The notes: generated from the letters alone by a model not told the origin. A stretch of DNA of 13,105 nucleotides from Sphaerochaeta sp. (GCA_003456855.1 DMOO01000058.1:1-13105); one strand, 5' to 3'. Positions 1 to 6,466 are shown, numbered from the stretch's first letter. Numbers and translations are program-made.

Positions 1-685
1 CAGCTCCGATGCCCTGGATCTTGTGTGGTCCTGCCACACCCTTTGAAAGCACTGGGGAATCAGCAGGCTCCACAGCCACAACCTTGACATCAGGGTTCTT
101 TGACTTCAGGTACTCTCCAACTCCGGAAAGTGTTCCACCGGTGCCTACTCCAGCCATAAAGATGTCGACATTGCCGTCTGTGTCGTTCCAGATCTCAGGT
201 CCAGTGGTTGCAACGTGGGCTGCAGGGTTTGCAGGGTTGTCAAACTGTCCTGGGATGAAGCTGTTGGGAATCTCCTTTGCAAGCTCATCTGCCTTGGCGA
301 TGGCTCCTTTCATTCCCTTTGAGCCTTCTGTAAGCACAATCTCTGCACCATAGGCCTTCAAAAGGTTTCTTCTCTCAACGCTCATCGTCTCCGGCATTGT
401 AAGGATTGCCCTGTAGCCTCTGGATGCTGCAACAGCCGCAAGACCAATTCCTGTGTTTCCACTGGTTGGCTCGATGATGACTGAGCCCTGCTTCAGAAGT
501 CCCTTCTTCTCTGCATCCTCGATCATTGCCTTGGCGATTCTGTCCTTGACGCTGCCTGCTGGATTCAGATATTCCAGCTTTACCAAAATCGTTGCTTTCA
601 GGTCATTTGCCTTGGAATAGTTTCGTACATTCAAAAGCGGTGTGTTTCCGATCAGTTCTGTGATCTGATTATAGATTCTTGCCAT
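1..685 (-). CDS. cysK: cysteine synthase A (O-acetylserine sulfhydrylase), 5' part, cut by window edge
   Basis: PLP enzyme that converts O-acetylserine and sulfide to cysteine in the cytoplasm. Reading the minus strand from ATG at 685-683 gives 228 uninterrupted codons that run off the left edge, so the C-terminal third is missing. Visible motifs are NPAGSVKDR with the PLP Schiff-base lysine at residue 47, the substrate loop EPTSGNTG (72-79), the region GQFDNPANP (146-154) and the PLP-phosphate loop GVGTGGT (179-185). The order and spacing match CysK rather than cystathionine beta-synthase, because no N-terminal heme segment is present. The start is supported by a GGGGAGAGG ribosome-binding site just upstream. 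It is transcribed alone from the promoter/operator at 729-757. The serine acetyltransferase that makes its substrate lies about 9.4 kb away in this window. Confidence 0.96.
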   Translation of the reverse strand, partial: MARIYNQITELIGNTPLLNVRNYSKANDLKATILVKLEYLNPAGSVKDRIAKAMIEDAEKKGLLKQGSVIIEPTSGNTGIGLAAVAASRGYRAILTMPETMSVERRNLLKAYGAEIVLTEGSKGMKGAIAKADELAKEIPNSFIPGQFDNPANPAAHVATTGPEIWNDTDGNVDIFMAGVGTGGTLSGVGEYLKSKNPDVKVVAVEPADSPVLSKGVAGPHKIQGIGA

Positions 686-728
686 GTTCCTCTCCCCTGC
701 AGGTTCAAAGCCTGTAGTCTAAAGTTTA

Positions 729-757
729 ATTCTACTAAACCTACTGGTTTACTTGGT
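729..757 (-). promoter_or_regulatory. cysK promoter with palindromic operator in the spacer
   Basis: Reading the minus strand, a -10 box TAGAAT (734-729) lies 17 nt downstream of a poor -35 (ACCAAG, 757-752). The 17-nt spacer is almost entirely a perfect inverted repeat, TAAACC-N4-GGTTTA (736-751). Predicted transcription start is near 722, giving a leader of about 37 nt. A palindrome between -35 and -10 suggests repression, and the weak -35 suggests the promoter may also need activation. The regulator is unknown; a cysteine-responsive Rrf2-type (CymR-like) repressor is a guess. Confidence 0.55.
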
Positions 758-828
758 TTTAATGATATCACCAAGGCCATGTTTCTGTCAACAGTTACTC
801 AAAAAATTATGAAATTCTTTTTTTTGGA

Positions 829-857
829 TTGAACGCCATTGCTGAAACTGATAAAAT
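829..857 (+). promoter_or_regulatory. sigma70-type promoter of the mgtE leader transcript
   Basis: TTGAAC (829-834) and TAAAAT (852-857) are separated by exactly 17 nt, and the sequence upstream is A/T-rich with a T8 run. Predicted transcription start is about 862-865. The mRNA would therefore carry a 5' UTR of about 215 nt before mgtE at 1080, and that UTR contains the small ORF at 910-990. Confidence 0.7.
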
Positions 858-897
858 TTTCATTTGGGTGCGTAGAAGCCCACATCTTCTTCAATAA

Positions 898-972
898 GGA
901 GGACTTGTCATGGAAGCTGGTAGTAGTAGATTGTTTGCAGATCCTGACCCTGTGCCTAATCTGGAGTCCTCC
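898..972 (+). promoter_or_regulatory. 8-bp self-complementarity between leader-ORF SD and its codons
   Basis: GGAGGACT (898-905), which contains the leader Shine-Dalgarno, is the exact complement of AGTCCTCC (965-972) within the leader ORF. When ribosomes do not cover the ORF, the two could pair and shut off further initiation. A ribosome held at the Asp-Pro codons (about 937-957) would physically block the 3' arm. Pairing is seen directly; the switch role is inferred. Confidence 0.45.
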
Positions 973-990
973 GGTAACAAACGTCTTTGA
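910..990 (+). CDS. putative 26-aa Mg2+-sensing leader peptide (MgtL-like) upstream of mgtE
   Basis: A small ORF of 26 codons plus TGA. Its Shine-Dalgarno AAGGAGGA (896-903) is nearly perfect and sits 6 nt before the ATG, the best ribosome-binding site in the window. The peptide starts MEAGSSRLF, continues ADPDPVPN (residues 10-17) and ends LESSGNKRL. Alternating Asp-Pro followed by Val-Pro resembles the EPDP-type proline run of enterobacterial MgtL (from memory). In MgtL, ribosome stalling or destabilisation at low Mg2+ controls the downstream Mg2+ transporter gene. Here the ORF lies 46 nt after a predicted transcription start and 89 nt before mgtE, itself a Mg2+ transporter. The codons for Glu-Ser-Ser (965-972) are complementary to the ORF's own Shine-Dalgarno. 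Translation is inferred from the ribosome-binding site and motif only. It could instead be a chance ORF. Confidence 0.65.
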   Translation: MEAGSSRLFADPDPVPNLESSGNKRL

Positions 991-1048
991 TTTAGACCTT
1001 TATTCCCAACGACAGATTCCCATACAGGTAGTTTCTGCACTGATACTC

Positions 1049-1086
1049 GTTCCACTCTTGATGGTCAAGGAGATATGCAATGGAAC
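1049..1086 (+). promoter_or_regulatory. RNA structure occluding the mgtE ribosome-binding site and start
   Basis: A small hairpin, TCTTGA (1056-1061), loop TGG, TCAAGG (1065-1070), contains most of the mgtE Shine-Dalgarno AAGGAG (1067-1072). It is enclosed by GTTCCA (1049-1054) pairing with TGGAAC (1081-1086), which overlaps the start codon at 1080. Upstream, about 991-1056 is C-rich, G-poor (roughly 20 C to 9 G by eye) and has no strong hairpin, which is the composition expected of a Rho-loading site. No intrinsic terminator is visible in the leader. Control would thus be by translation or by Rho. Confidence 0.4.
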
Positions 1087-2471
1087 AGCATAACGTTAGT
1101 GTCGAAGACACTTTGAAGGTGTTGGTTAAAAATAAGAAATATACAACCGTGAAGGATGTTCTGGTCACAATGAACCCTTCCGATATAGCTACTATATTCA
1201 ATGAGCTCAGCGAAGATCAGCTGCCGATCATGTTCAGGCTTCTGCCTAAGGACGTGGCTGCTGACACCTTCGTCGAGATGGATCCGGACAACCAGGAGCT
1301 TTTGATCAAGGGCTTCTCGGATACAGAGCTCAAGCAGGTTCTGGACGAGCTCTACGTCGATGATGCAGCAGACATCGTAGAGGAGATGCCTGCAAACGTC
1401 GTCAGCAGAATCCTCAAGCACGTCACCCCGGACAGAAGGCGCGAGATCAACGAGATCCTGCAGTTCCCTGAGAACTCGGCCGGATCGATCATGACAACGG
1501 AGTACATCTCCCTCTCCGCGGACATGACAGTCGCCGAGGCCTTCAACAGAATCAGGGAGACCGGTCTGGACAAGGAGACCATCTACACATGCTACGTCCT
1601 GTCCAGATTCAACAGAATACTCGGTCTGGTCTCAGCCAAGGACCTCATGCTTGCGAAGGACCAGCAGACCAAGGTTGACCAGCTGATGACAACCAACGTC
1701 ATCACAGTGAGCACTATGATGGACCAGGAAGAGGTCGCCAAGCAGATGTCCAAGTACAACTTCATGGCACTGCCTGTAGTGAACAGCGACAACCGAATGG
1801 TCGGTATCATCACATTCGACGATGCCATGGACGTCATGGAGGAAGAGGCAACCGAGGATATCACGATCATGTCCGCTCAGACTCCTTACGAGACTTCATA
1901 TCTGAAGACCTCCCCATGGGTTCTCTTCAAGAACAGATTCCCATGGTTGATGATCTTGATGGTCTCCGCAACCTTCACAGGCCTGATCATCACAAGCTTC
2001 GAGAGCGCCCTCGCCCAGCTCGTAATCCTTACAGCCTTCATCCCTATGCTGATGGGTACCGGTGGAAACTCCGGTTCACAGTCATCAGTCACCGTCATAC
2101 GTGCGATCTCACTTGGAGAGCTGGAGTTCAAGGACATAGGCCGTGTTCTTCTGAAGGAGTTCGCGACCGCTCTTATGTGCGGAATCGCACTTGGAATCGT
2201 CTGCTTCGGAAAGGTCATGCTGGTCGATGGTCTTCTGTTCGGCAACATGGCAGAGGCAACCACCTACTCCTTCCCCCTTGTTGCACTGGTTGTCAGCATC
2301 ACAATGGCACTCACCGTTGTGATGGCAAAACTGATCGGATGCGCCCTGCCGCTTCTGGCGAAGAAGCTGGGCTTCGACCCTGCCGTCATGGCAAGTCCGT
2401 TCATCACCACAATAGTCGACGCTCTCTCACTGCTGATCTATTTGTCCATAGCGTCAATGATCCTGTTCTGA
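1080..2471 (+). CDS. mgtE: magnesium transporter MgtE
   Basis: Inner-membrane Mg2+ channel/transporter of 463 aa, the normal length for the family. Domains in order are the MgtE N-domain helical repeats (about 20-130), a CBS pair (about 135-255), an acidic plug helix region (EEEATED, about 254-260) and five predicted transmembrane helices (about 287-463). The signature PMLMGTGGNSGSQ (322-334) and the second motif FDPAVMASP...TTIVDAL are present. They include Asp433 and Asp447, the latter matching the pore Asp of the T. thermophilus protein by motif. The ATG at 1080 is supported by AAGGAG 7 nt upstream. The N and CBS domains normally sense cytosolic Mg2+ and close the channel. The leader at 864-1079 suggests an additional expression-level control. 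Monocistronic, ending at the terminator at 2493. Confidence 0.97.
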   Translation: MEQHNVSVEDTLKVLVKNKKYTTVKDVLVTMNPSDIATIFNELSEDQLPIMFRLLPKDVAADTFVEMDPDNQELLIKGFSDTELKQVLDELYVDDAADIVEEMPANVVSRILKHVTPDRRREINEILQFPENSAGSIMTTEYISLSADMTVAEAFNRIRETGLDKETIYTCYVLSRFNRILGLVSAKDLMLAKDQQTKVDQLMTTNVITVSTMMDQEEVAKQMSKYNFMALPVVNSDNRMVGIITFDDAMDVMEEEATEDITIMSAQTPYETSYLKTSPWVLFKNRFPWLMILMVSATFTGLIITSFESALAQLVILTAFIPMLMGTGGNSGSQSSVTVIRAISLGELEFKDIGRVLLKEFATALMCGIALGIVCFGKVMLVDGLLFGNMAEATTYSFPLVALVVSITMALTVVMAKLIGCALPLLAKKLGFDPAVMASPFITTIVDALSLLIYLSIASMILF

Positions 2472-2492
2472 GAGGTTCGGTTTTCAGCATTT

Positions 2493-2526
2493 GGGCATGT
2501 GCCGAAAGGTGCGTGCCCTTTCTTTT
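2493..2526 (+). terminator. Rho-independent terminator of mgtE
   Basis: Eleven consecutive base pairs (2493-2503 with 2508-2518, including three G-U pairs) closed by a GAAA tetraloop, followed by TTTCTTTTT. It lies 22 nt after the mgtE stop. The facing gene ends at 2526, but the hairpin lacks a U-tract in that direction. Confidence 0.93.
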
Positions 2527-3203
2527 TAGAAGTACTTTCTGAGCTTGAGTCCGTCCTTGAACTCGAAGAAGTGCTCGAAGATCCTTGTGGAGAGCCCTAT
2601 CAGGCTTCCATTGATGAGTGCACACACTATGGTTCCCCATTTGACTCCCTCGAAGACCCAGAGACCGAAGAAGCTGAAGGAGAGGACCACACCCAGGAGA
2701 CAGCTTGTGATGTCGTAGACGGTCTTCACCTTGTTGATGTCCTTGTTGATCTTGGTTGAGACCTCCTTGACGAAGAGCTCGTAGACCTCAGGGGCGATGT
2801 AGGTGTGGAACACAAGGGAGACGCCGACAGAGCCTGCAATCATGCCCGCAATGTACAGAACGATTCTCAGGGCAATTCCAGGGTCTTGAATTCCGCCAAC
2901 CAGAAGCATGAAACCATCAAGAATGAAGCCGTAGATGACCGCGGTCACAAAGGAGAACAGGTAGGATACCTTGAACTTCCTGATCACGATTATCATCAGA
3001 ATCAGCAATACGCCCTGAAGGGTGTACTCAGCCATGCCGAAGGTGAAGAAGCTGTATGTGGCAGACATCTTCAGATAGATGAGGTAAGCAGGTGCAACTA
3101 TCATGGACATGCCGAAGTTTGCCTTCTCCATCAGAGCAGCGCCCAGTGCTATGAATACAAGGCCGAGAGCATATGCCAATTCAGTGTAGAACGTCTTTTT
3201 CAT
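2526..3203 (-). CDS. YczE/YitT-like integral membrane protein (DUF6198-type)
   Basis: 225-residue integral membrane protein of unknown function. The start MKKTFYTELAYALGLVFIAL leads straight into a first membrane helix. About five hydrophobic segments follow (approximately 7-25, 55-75, 80-102, 110-132 and 165-205). The conserved-looking parts are GAALMEKANFGMSM near the N-terminus and GLWVFEGVKWGT...INGSLIG near the C-terminus. Both resemble the YczE/YyaS/YitT superfamily, but no substrate is known and there are no catalytic motifs. The ATG at 3203-3201 has no Shine-Dalgarno; the upstream bases read CTTGCTTTGTT. A consensus -35 and a plausible -10 (3215-3243) place transcription start at or within a few bases of the ATG, so the mRNA may be leaderless. 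It diverges from the methionine sulfoxide reductase gene. Confidence 0.85.
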   Translation of the reverse strand: MKKTFYTELAYALGLVFIALGAALMEKANFGMSMIVAPAYLIYLKMSATYSFFTFGMAEYTLQGVLLILMIIVIRKFKVSYLFSFVTAVIYGFILDGFMLLVGGIQDPGIALRIVLYIAGMIAGSVGVSLVFHTYIAPEVYELFVKEVSTKINKDINKVKTVYDITSCLLGVVLSFSFFGLWVFEGVKWGTIVCALINGSLIGLSTRIFEHFFEFKDGLKLRKYF

Positions 3204-3214
3204 AACAAAGCAAG

Positions 3215-3243
3215 TCTATCACAACAGGGTTAGATGTTGTCAA
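3215..3243 (-). promoter_or_regulatory. promoter of the YczE-like gene
   Basis: On the minus strand a perfect TTGACA (3243-3238), a 17-nt spacer and GATAGA (3220-3215). Transcription would start at about 3208-3203, at or just before the start codon. The spacer contains the inverted repeat ACAACA-N8-TGTTGT (3221-3240), a possible operator. Confidence 0.55.
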
Positions 3244-3266
3244 ACCCAAGGCCTTTGGATTATTAT
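3237..3266 (+). promoter_or_regulatory. promoter of the methionine sulfoxide reductase gene
   Basis: TTGTCA (3237-3242) with TATTAT (3261-3266, spacer 18) or TTATTA (3260-3265, spacer 17). Predicted start is about 3273, only some 10 nt before the ATG at 3283 and right at the GGAG Shine-Dalgarno. Its -35 occupies the same bases as the opposing -35. Confidence 0.5.
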
Positions 3267-3282
3267 CAGATTGGAGACAAAA

Positions 3283-3729
3283 ATGACTGACTATTCGCAG
3301 ATTAATTCAATGCTTGAGGGCCTGGTTTCAGGCGTTAGATACACAATGACAAACCTGGCAAACGCCTCTGCTCTTCTGAACGAGCATCTTGATGGCCTGA
3401 ATTGGGTTGGATTCTACACAATCAAGGACAATCAGCTTGTTCTAGGACCTTTTCAGGGCAAGGTAGCCTGCACAATGATCCCAATCGGAAAGGGGGTCTG
3501 CGGCACAGCAGTTGCCGAGGACCGCACCCAGCTGGTCCCGGATGTCCACAAATTCCCCGGTCACATTGCCTGCGACAGCGCCAGCAACAGCGAAATCGTC
3601 GTCCCGATGCACAGAAAGGGGGAGATCTTCGGTGTTCTGGACATAGACAGCCCCCTCTTCAATCGCTTTGACCAGAATGACAAGGCTGGTCTTGAGGAGT
3701 TTGTCAGAATTCTGGAGAAGTATATCTGA
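3283..3729 (+). CDS. msrC: free methionine-(R)-sulfoxide reductase (GAF-fold fRMsr)
   Basis: Reduces free L-methionine-(R)-sulfoxide to methionine; cytosolic antioxidant repair with a single GAF domain. The family signature is nearly complete: LNWVGFY (about 39-45), LGPFQGKVAC, GKGVCGTA, DVHKFPGHIACD, SNSEIVVP and GVLDIDSP. The three cysteines used in the family's thiol/disulfide chemistry are Cys63, Cys73 and Cys97. Length is 148 aa from ATG 3283, typical for the family. I chose this ATG because GGAG lies 6 nt upstream. The in-frame TTG at 3271 would add four residues and would overlap that Shine-Dalgarno. The stop at 3727-3729 directly abuts the last codon of the converging alpha-galactosidase gene, with no room for a terminator. 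The gene symbol msrC is used for this family in E. coli. Confidence 0.93.
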   Translation: MTDYSQINSMLEGLVSGVRYTMTNLANASALLNEHLDGLNWVGFYTIKDNQLVLGPFQGKVACTMIPIGKGVCGTAVAEDRTQLVPDVHKFPGHIACDSASNSEIVVPMHRKGEIFGVLDIDSPLFNRFDQNDKAGLEEFVRILEKYI

Positions 3730-6099
3730 TTACTTCGTGACCCTCATGATGTGATACATCTTGGAGCCGAAATCACCTAGCACCCTAGTCTCGGAGTTGA
3801 AGCCTGTTCCGCTGAACTGTGGATTCAGCCTCAGTCCGCTGTATGCAAGGACATCGCCTGACACTATGCACATCTCCTCGGAAGCCTTGAGCATGATGTT
3901 CTTGTCCAGAGCCTTCTTGACGGTGCTGTTGCTCTTCACTCTGACAGGGCTGACCATGTTGATAAGGCTTCCGAACTGCTCAAGAGGGACCTTCTGGTCA
4001 CGAGCCTTTATCTCATAGTCGAAGTCAGGCCTTGCAAACGGGATTCTGAGGATCTCCGGTCCCACATTGGCCTGGTTCAGGATCTGGAAGTCCAGAACAA
4101 TCATCTCGCTGAAGTCTGTGTTGGCCACAACCCAACGGACTCTGTTGCTCTCCTCGCTTTCCTTGGACTCGAGTCCCTCGGACAATCTGAAGAAGCGACC
4201 ATACTGCAAAAGTGCTCTGTGGCGCTTGTAGTAAGCGATTTGGTTGGCGACAGCCTGCTTCTCGGCGGCACTGAGAGAGCCAAGATCCATCTCATATCCA
4301 AGGTTTCCGAAGGCAGCCACATTGAAGCGTGACTCGATGTCGGTCCTTCTAAGTGTCTGGTGGTTCGGAGAAGCGGAGACGTGTGCTCCCATGGAACTCA
4401 CAGGGTATGCGTAGGATGTTCCGCTCTGGATCTGTGTTCTGCAGTAGGCATCAGAGTTGTCACTTGTCCAGATCTGAGGCATGAAGCACAGGATTCCAAG
4501 GTCGAATCTGTTTCCGCCGGATGCGCAGCCCTCGAAGAGGATCTTCGGGAATGCGGTTGTCAACCTCTCGAACACCTCGTAGAGGCCAAGGACGTATCTG
4601 TGCGAGAACTCGCCCATTCTATCAAGCGATGCGCTGTAAAGGTCGCTGAAGATCCTGTTCATGTCCCATTTGACGTAATCTGCCTTCGAGCGTCTGAAGA
4701 CATCGGTCATCGCTTTGACTATGTAGTCCCTGACATCCTGTCTGGTGAAGTCCAGGATGAACTGGTTTCTGCCGATCGATGGATCACGGTTCGGGATTAT
4801 GATGGCCCAGTCAGGATGCTTGTCAAACAGAAGGCTCTGTCTGCTTACCATCTCAGGCTCCACCCAGATGCCGAACAACATTCCAAGGTCATGGATCCTG
4901 TCTGACAGCCTTGAGATTCCACCAGGGAGCTTTGAGGTGTTCACGAACCAGTCGCCAAGGCTTGTCATGTCATTGTTCCTCTGCCCGAACCATCCGTCAT
5001 CAAGGACGAACAGCTCAACGCCAAGGTCTCTGGCCGACTTGGCAAGCTCAACTATCTTGCTTTCCGTGAAGTTGAAGTATGTGGCCTCCCAGTTGTTGCA
5101 GAGAACAGGTCTCTCGCGGAACTTCCAGAGGCCGCGCACAATGTGCTCGTTGACGAACTTGTGCATGTTGATGCTGGCCTGGTTGTTTCCGAACGCCGAG
5201 TATGTGACCACAGCCTCAGGGGTCTTGAACTCCTTGCCTGGCTCAAGCGTCCAGGAGAAGGTCTGCGGATTGATTCCTGTCTGGACCCTTGTCTGGCCGA
5301 ACGGTGTCTTCTCTATGATCTCCCTGTGGTTTCCGGAGTAGATCAGATTGAACGCGTAGCACTCTCCCCTTGTGAATGTGCAGTCAGGTCTCTCCAGCAG
5401 GATTGCAGGATTGTGGAAGGCACTTGAAACACCGCAGTTGGAACTGATCTCAATGATGCCGTTTCCAAGCTTTCTGCGGTCTGTCTTCCTCTCTCTAGCC
5501 CAGGCTCCGTCGAAGGAGACCACGTTCCAGTTCGCATCAGGCAGATCAAGCTGCAGACTTGCCATGTTCCTTATGATGATGTTCTCCTTCAAACCATTGG
5601 TGATCACTGCTGAGCGGACTATCACATCACAGTCGGTGAACATCGTGTAGTTCAGCTGGAGGACTATAGGAAGCTTCTTGTCCACAAGCTGGAACTGAAG
5701 GGTTGTGGCATCGTCAGGGTTCTCGGTGTATGACTGTGCAGGGATGCCCTTAATCTGAGGCTTCCCCTTGACGATTCTATGTGCCTTGTAGACGAAGTCC
5801 AGAGTCGTCATCCCCTTGCCGTATTCAACAAGGATTGCAGGGCTTCTGAAATCGCCCTTGCCTGGGGTGCTTGTCTCAAGGCAGGTGTTCTCCAGAAAAA
5901 GAAGCGGATCATGTTCTGTGTATGAGACCCCGGTTCCAATGCCTATCATCCTCTTTGGGTACAAGCCCTCAAGAACAGCATCATCTCTGAGCTTCCTTCC
6001 GTAGTAGAAGTTCTCAAGATGCCCTGCCCCGTTCACTCTGATGATGTAGGTTGTAGTTTTGCCGTCCAGTCTGATGATTCCATCTGTGTTGGTTGCCAT
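3730..6099 (-). CDS. alpha-galactosidase, glycoside hydrolase family 36
   Basis: Hydrolyses terminal alpha-1,6-galactosides (melibiose, raffinose, stachyose). It is 789 aa from ATG 6099-6097, close to the roughly 730-750 aa of characterised GH36 enzymes, with no signal peptide, so probably cytoplasmic. An N-terminal beta-sandwich (about 10-320) precedes the TIM barrel. Barrel motifs are LFVLDDGWFG (about 363-372), GIWVEPEM, the nucleophile Asp479 in YVKWDMNR, FEGCASGGNRFD, and the acid/base Asp547 in WTSDNSDA. These positions are close to Asp478/Asp548 of the Geobacillus enzyme AgaA (from memory). I chose this ATG because AAGGAGG lies 7 nt upstream; a longer frame from 6120 would read through that site. 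No sugar transporter or kinase is adjacent. It converges without any gap on the reductase gene at 3729. The sugar that is actually used cannot be told from sequence alone. Confidence 0.95.
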   Translation of the reverse strand: MATNTDGIIRLDGKTTTYIIRVNGAGHLENFYYGRKLRDDAVLEGLYPKRMIGIGTGVSYTEHDPLLFLENTCLETSTPGKGDFRSPAILVEYGKGMTTLDFVYKAHRIVKGKPQIKGIPAQSYTENPDDATTLQFQLVDKKLPIVLQLNYTMFTDCDVIVRSAVITNGLKENIIIRNMASLQLDLPDANWNVVSFDGAWARERKTDRRKLGNGIIEISSNCGVSSAFHNPAILLERPDCTFTRGECYAFNLIYSGNHREIIEKTPFGQTRVQTGINPQTFSWTLEPGKEFKTPEAVVTYSAFGNNQASINMHKFVNEHIVRGLWKFRERPVLCNNWEATYFNFTESKIVELAKSARDLGVELFVLDDGWFGQRNNDMTSLGDWFVNTSKLPGGISRLSDRIHDLGMLFGIWVEPEMVSRQSLLFDKHPDWAIIIPNRDPSIGRNQFILDFTRQDVRDYIVKAMTDVFRRSKADYVKWDMNRIFSDLYSASLDRMGEFSHRYVLGLYEVFERLTTAFPKILFEGCASGGNRFDLGILCFMPQIWTSDNSDAYCRTQIQSGTSYAYPVSSMGAHVSASPNHQTLRRTDIESRFNVAAFGNLGYEMDLGSLSAAEKQAVANQIAYYKRHRALLQYGRFFRLSEGLESKESEESNRVRWVVANTDFSEMIVLDFQILNQANVGPEILRIPFARPDFDYEIKARDQKVPLEQFGSLINMVSPVRVKSNSTVKKALDKNIMLKASEEMCIVSGDVLAYSGLRLNPQFSGTGFNSETRVLGDFGSKMYHIMRVTK

Positions 6100-6179
6100 G
6101 GCCAAGCCTCCTTGTTCCAATTGTCTTGCAAATTGCCATTAATAGCAAGTAATGAATCGTAACGCACGAACAATAGTAC

Positions 6180-6208
6180 TTGCATTGCACAATGAATTTT
6201 GTTAAATT
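6180..6208 (+). promoter_or_regulatory. tRNA-Cys promoter
   Basis: TTGCAT (6180-6185), a 17-nt spacer and TAAATT (6203-6208) place transcription start near 6215, about 15 nt before the mature tRNA 5' end. Confidence 0.5.
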
Positions 6209-6229
6209 AGTAGGGCATTCAATGCAAAT

Positions 6230-6303
6230 GGTGCTGTACCCAAGTGGTCTAAGGGGGCGGTCTGCAAAACCGTTGTTCACCGGTTCAAATCCGGTCGGCA
6301 CCT
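6230..6303 (+). tRNA. tRNA-Cys (anticodon GCA)
   Basis: 74-nt cloverleaf. The acceptor stem pairs GGTGCTG with CGGCACC (7 bp, one G-U). The anticodon arm is GCGGT-CTGCAAA-ACCGT, with anticodon GCA at 34-36 and A37. The T arm is ACCGG-TTCAAAT-CCGGT. Base 73 is U, the discriminator required by cysteinyl-tRNA synthetase. CCA is not encoded. The terminator at 6310 follows directly. The 3' end is duplicated downstream (6457-6476). Confidence 0.97.
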
Positions 6304-6309
6304 AAAACG

Positions 6310-6345
6310 AAAGCCTGAAGCCGAAAGGTTTCGGGCTTTTGGTTT
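6310..6345 (+). terminator. Rho-independent terminator of tRNA-Cys
   Basis: Thirteen consecutive base pairs (6310-6322 with 6327-6339, two G-U) closed by a GAAA tetraloop, followed by TGGTTT. The U-tract is modest but the helix is very stable. It uses the same loop design as the mgtE terminator. Confidence 0.85.
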
Positions 6346-6360
6346 ATATGGGCCAAAGAT

Positions 6361-6466
6361 ACCGGATTTGAATCCGAGCGATAGCCAAATGCTCCGGCAG
6401 GGATGCATTTGCAACGAGGCGGCCCGGAGGCTTGCCTACAGAAGCAAGCTGGAGGGCAAATCCGGT
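6361..6466 (+). other. structured non-coding segment bounded by a 10-bp inverted repeat
   Basis: The region between the tRNA terminator and the toxin gene carries no ORF with a ribosome-binding site. ACCGGATTTG (6361-6370) is the exact complement of CAAATCCGGT (6457-6466), so an inverted copy of part of the tRNA T arm faces the second direct copy. Between them lie possible hairpins CAAATGC/GCATTTG (6386-6392, 6405-6411) and GCTTGC/GCAAGC (6430-6435, 6444-6449), plus a competing CTCCGG/CCGGAG (6392-6397, 6424-6429). A closed multi-hairpin RNA ending in a tRNA-like 3' end is possible. I do not recognise an Rfam family; it lacks the signal-recognition-particle RNA core motif. Confidence 0.4.

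Noticed and set aside
864..1079. M-box (ykoK) magnesium riboswitch upstream of mgtE
   Set aside because: I looked for its conserved multi-helix core and saw no comparable set of helices or motifs. The leader is also largely occupied by the small ORF. A covariance search would settle it.
839..1093. 84-codon plus-strand frame across the mgtE leader
   Set aside because: It has no ribosome-binding site, begins inside the promoter before the predicted transcription start, and overlaps the better-supported 26-codon ORF in another frame.
6100..6180. Promoter and operator of the alpha-galactosidase gene
   Set aside because: The best -10 (TATTAA on the minus strand) has no acceptable -35. The short inverted repeat TCGT-N5-ACGA at 6157-6169 has only 4-bp arms and can occur by chance.
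6014..6301. 95-codon minus-strand frame beginning MPTGFEPVNNGF
   Set aside because: It is the complement of the tRNA-Cys gene followed by the upstream region of the alpha-galactosidase gene in the wrong frame. MPTGFEPV-type starts are a known artefact of translating tRNA T arms.
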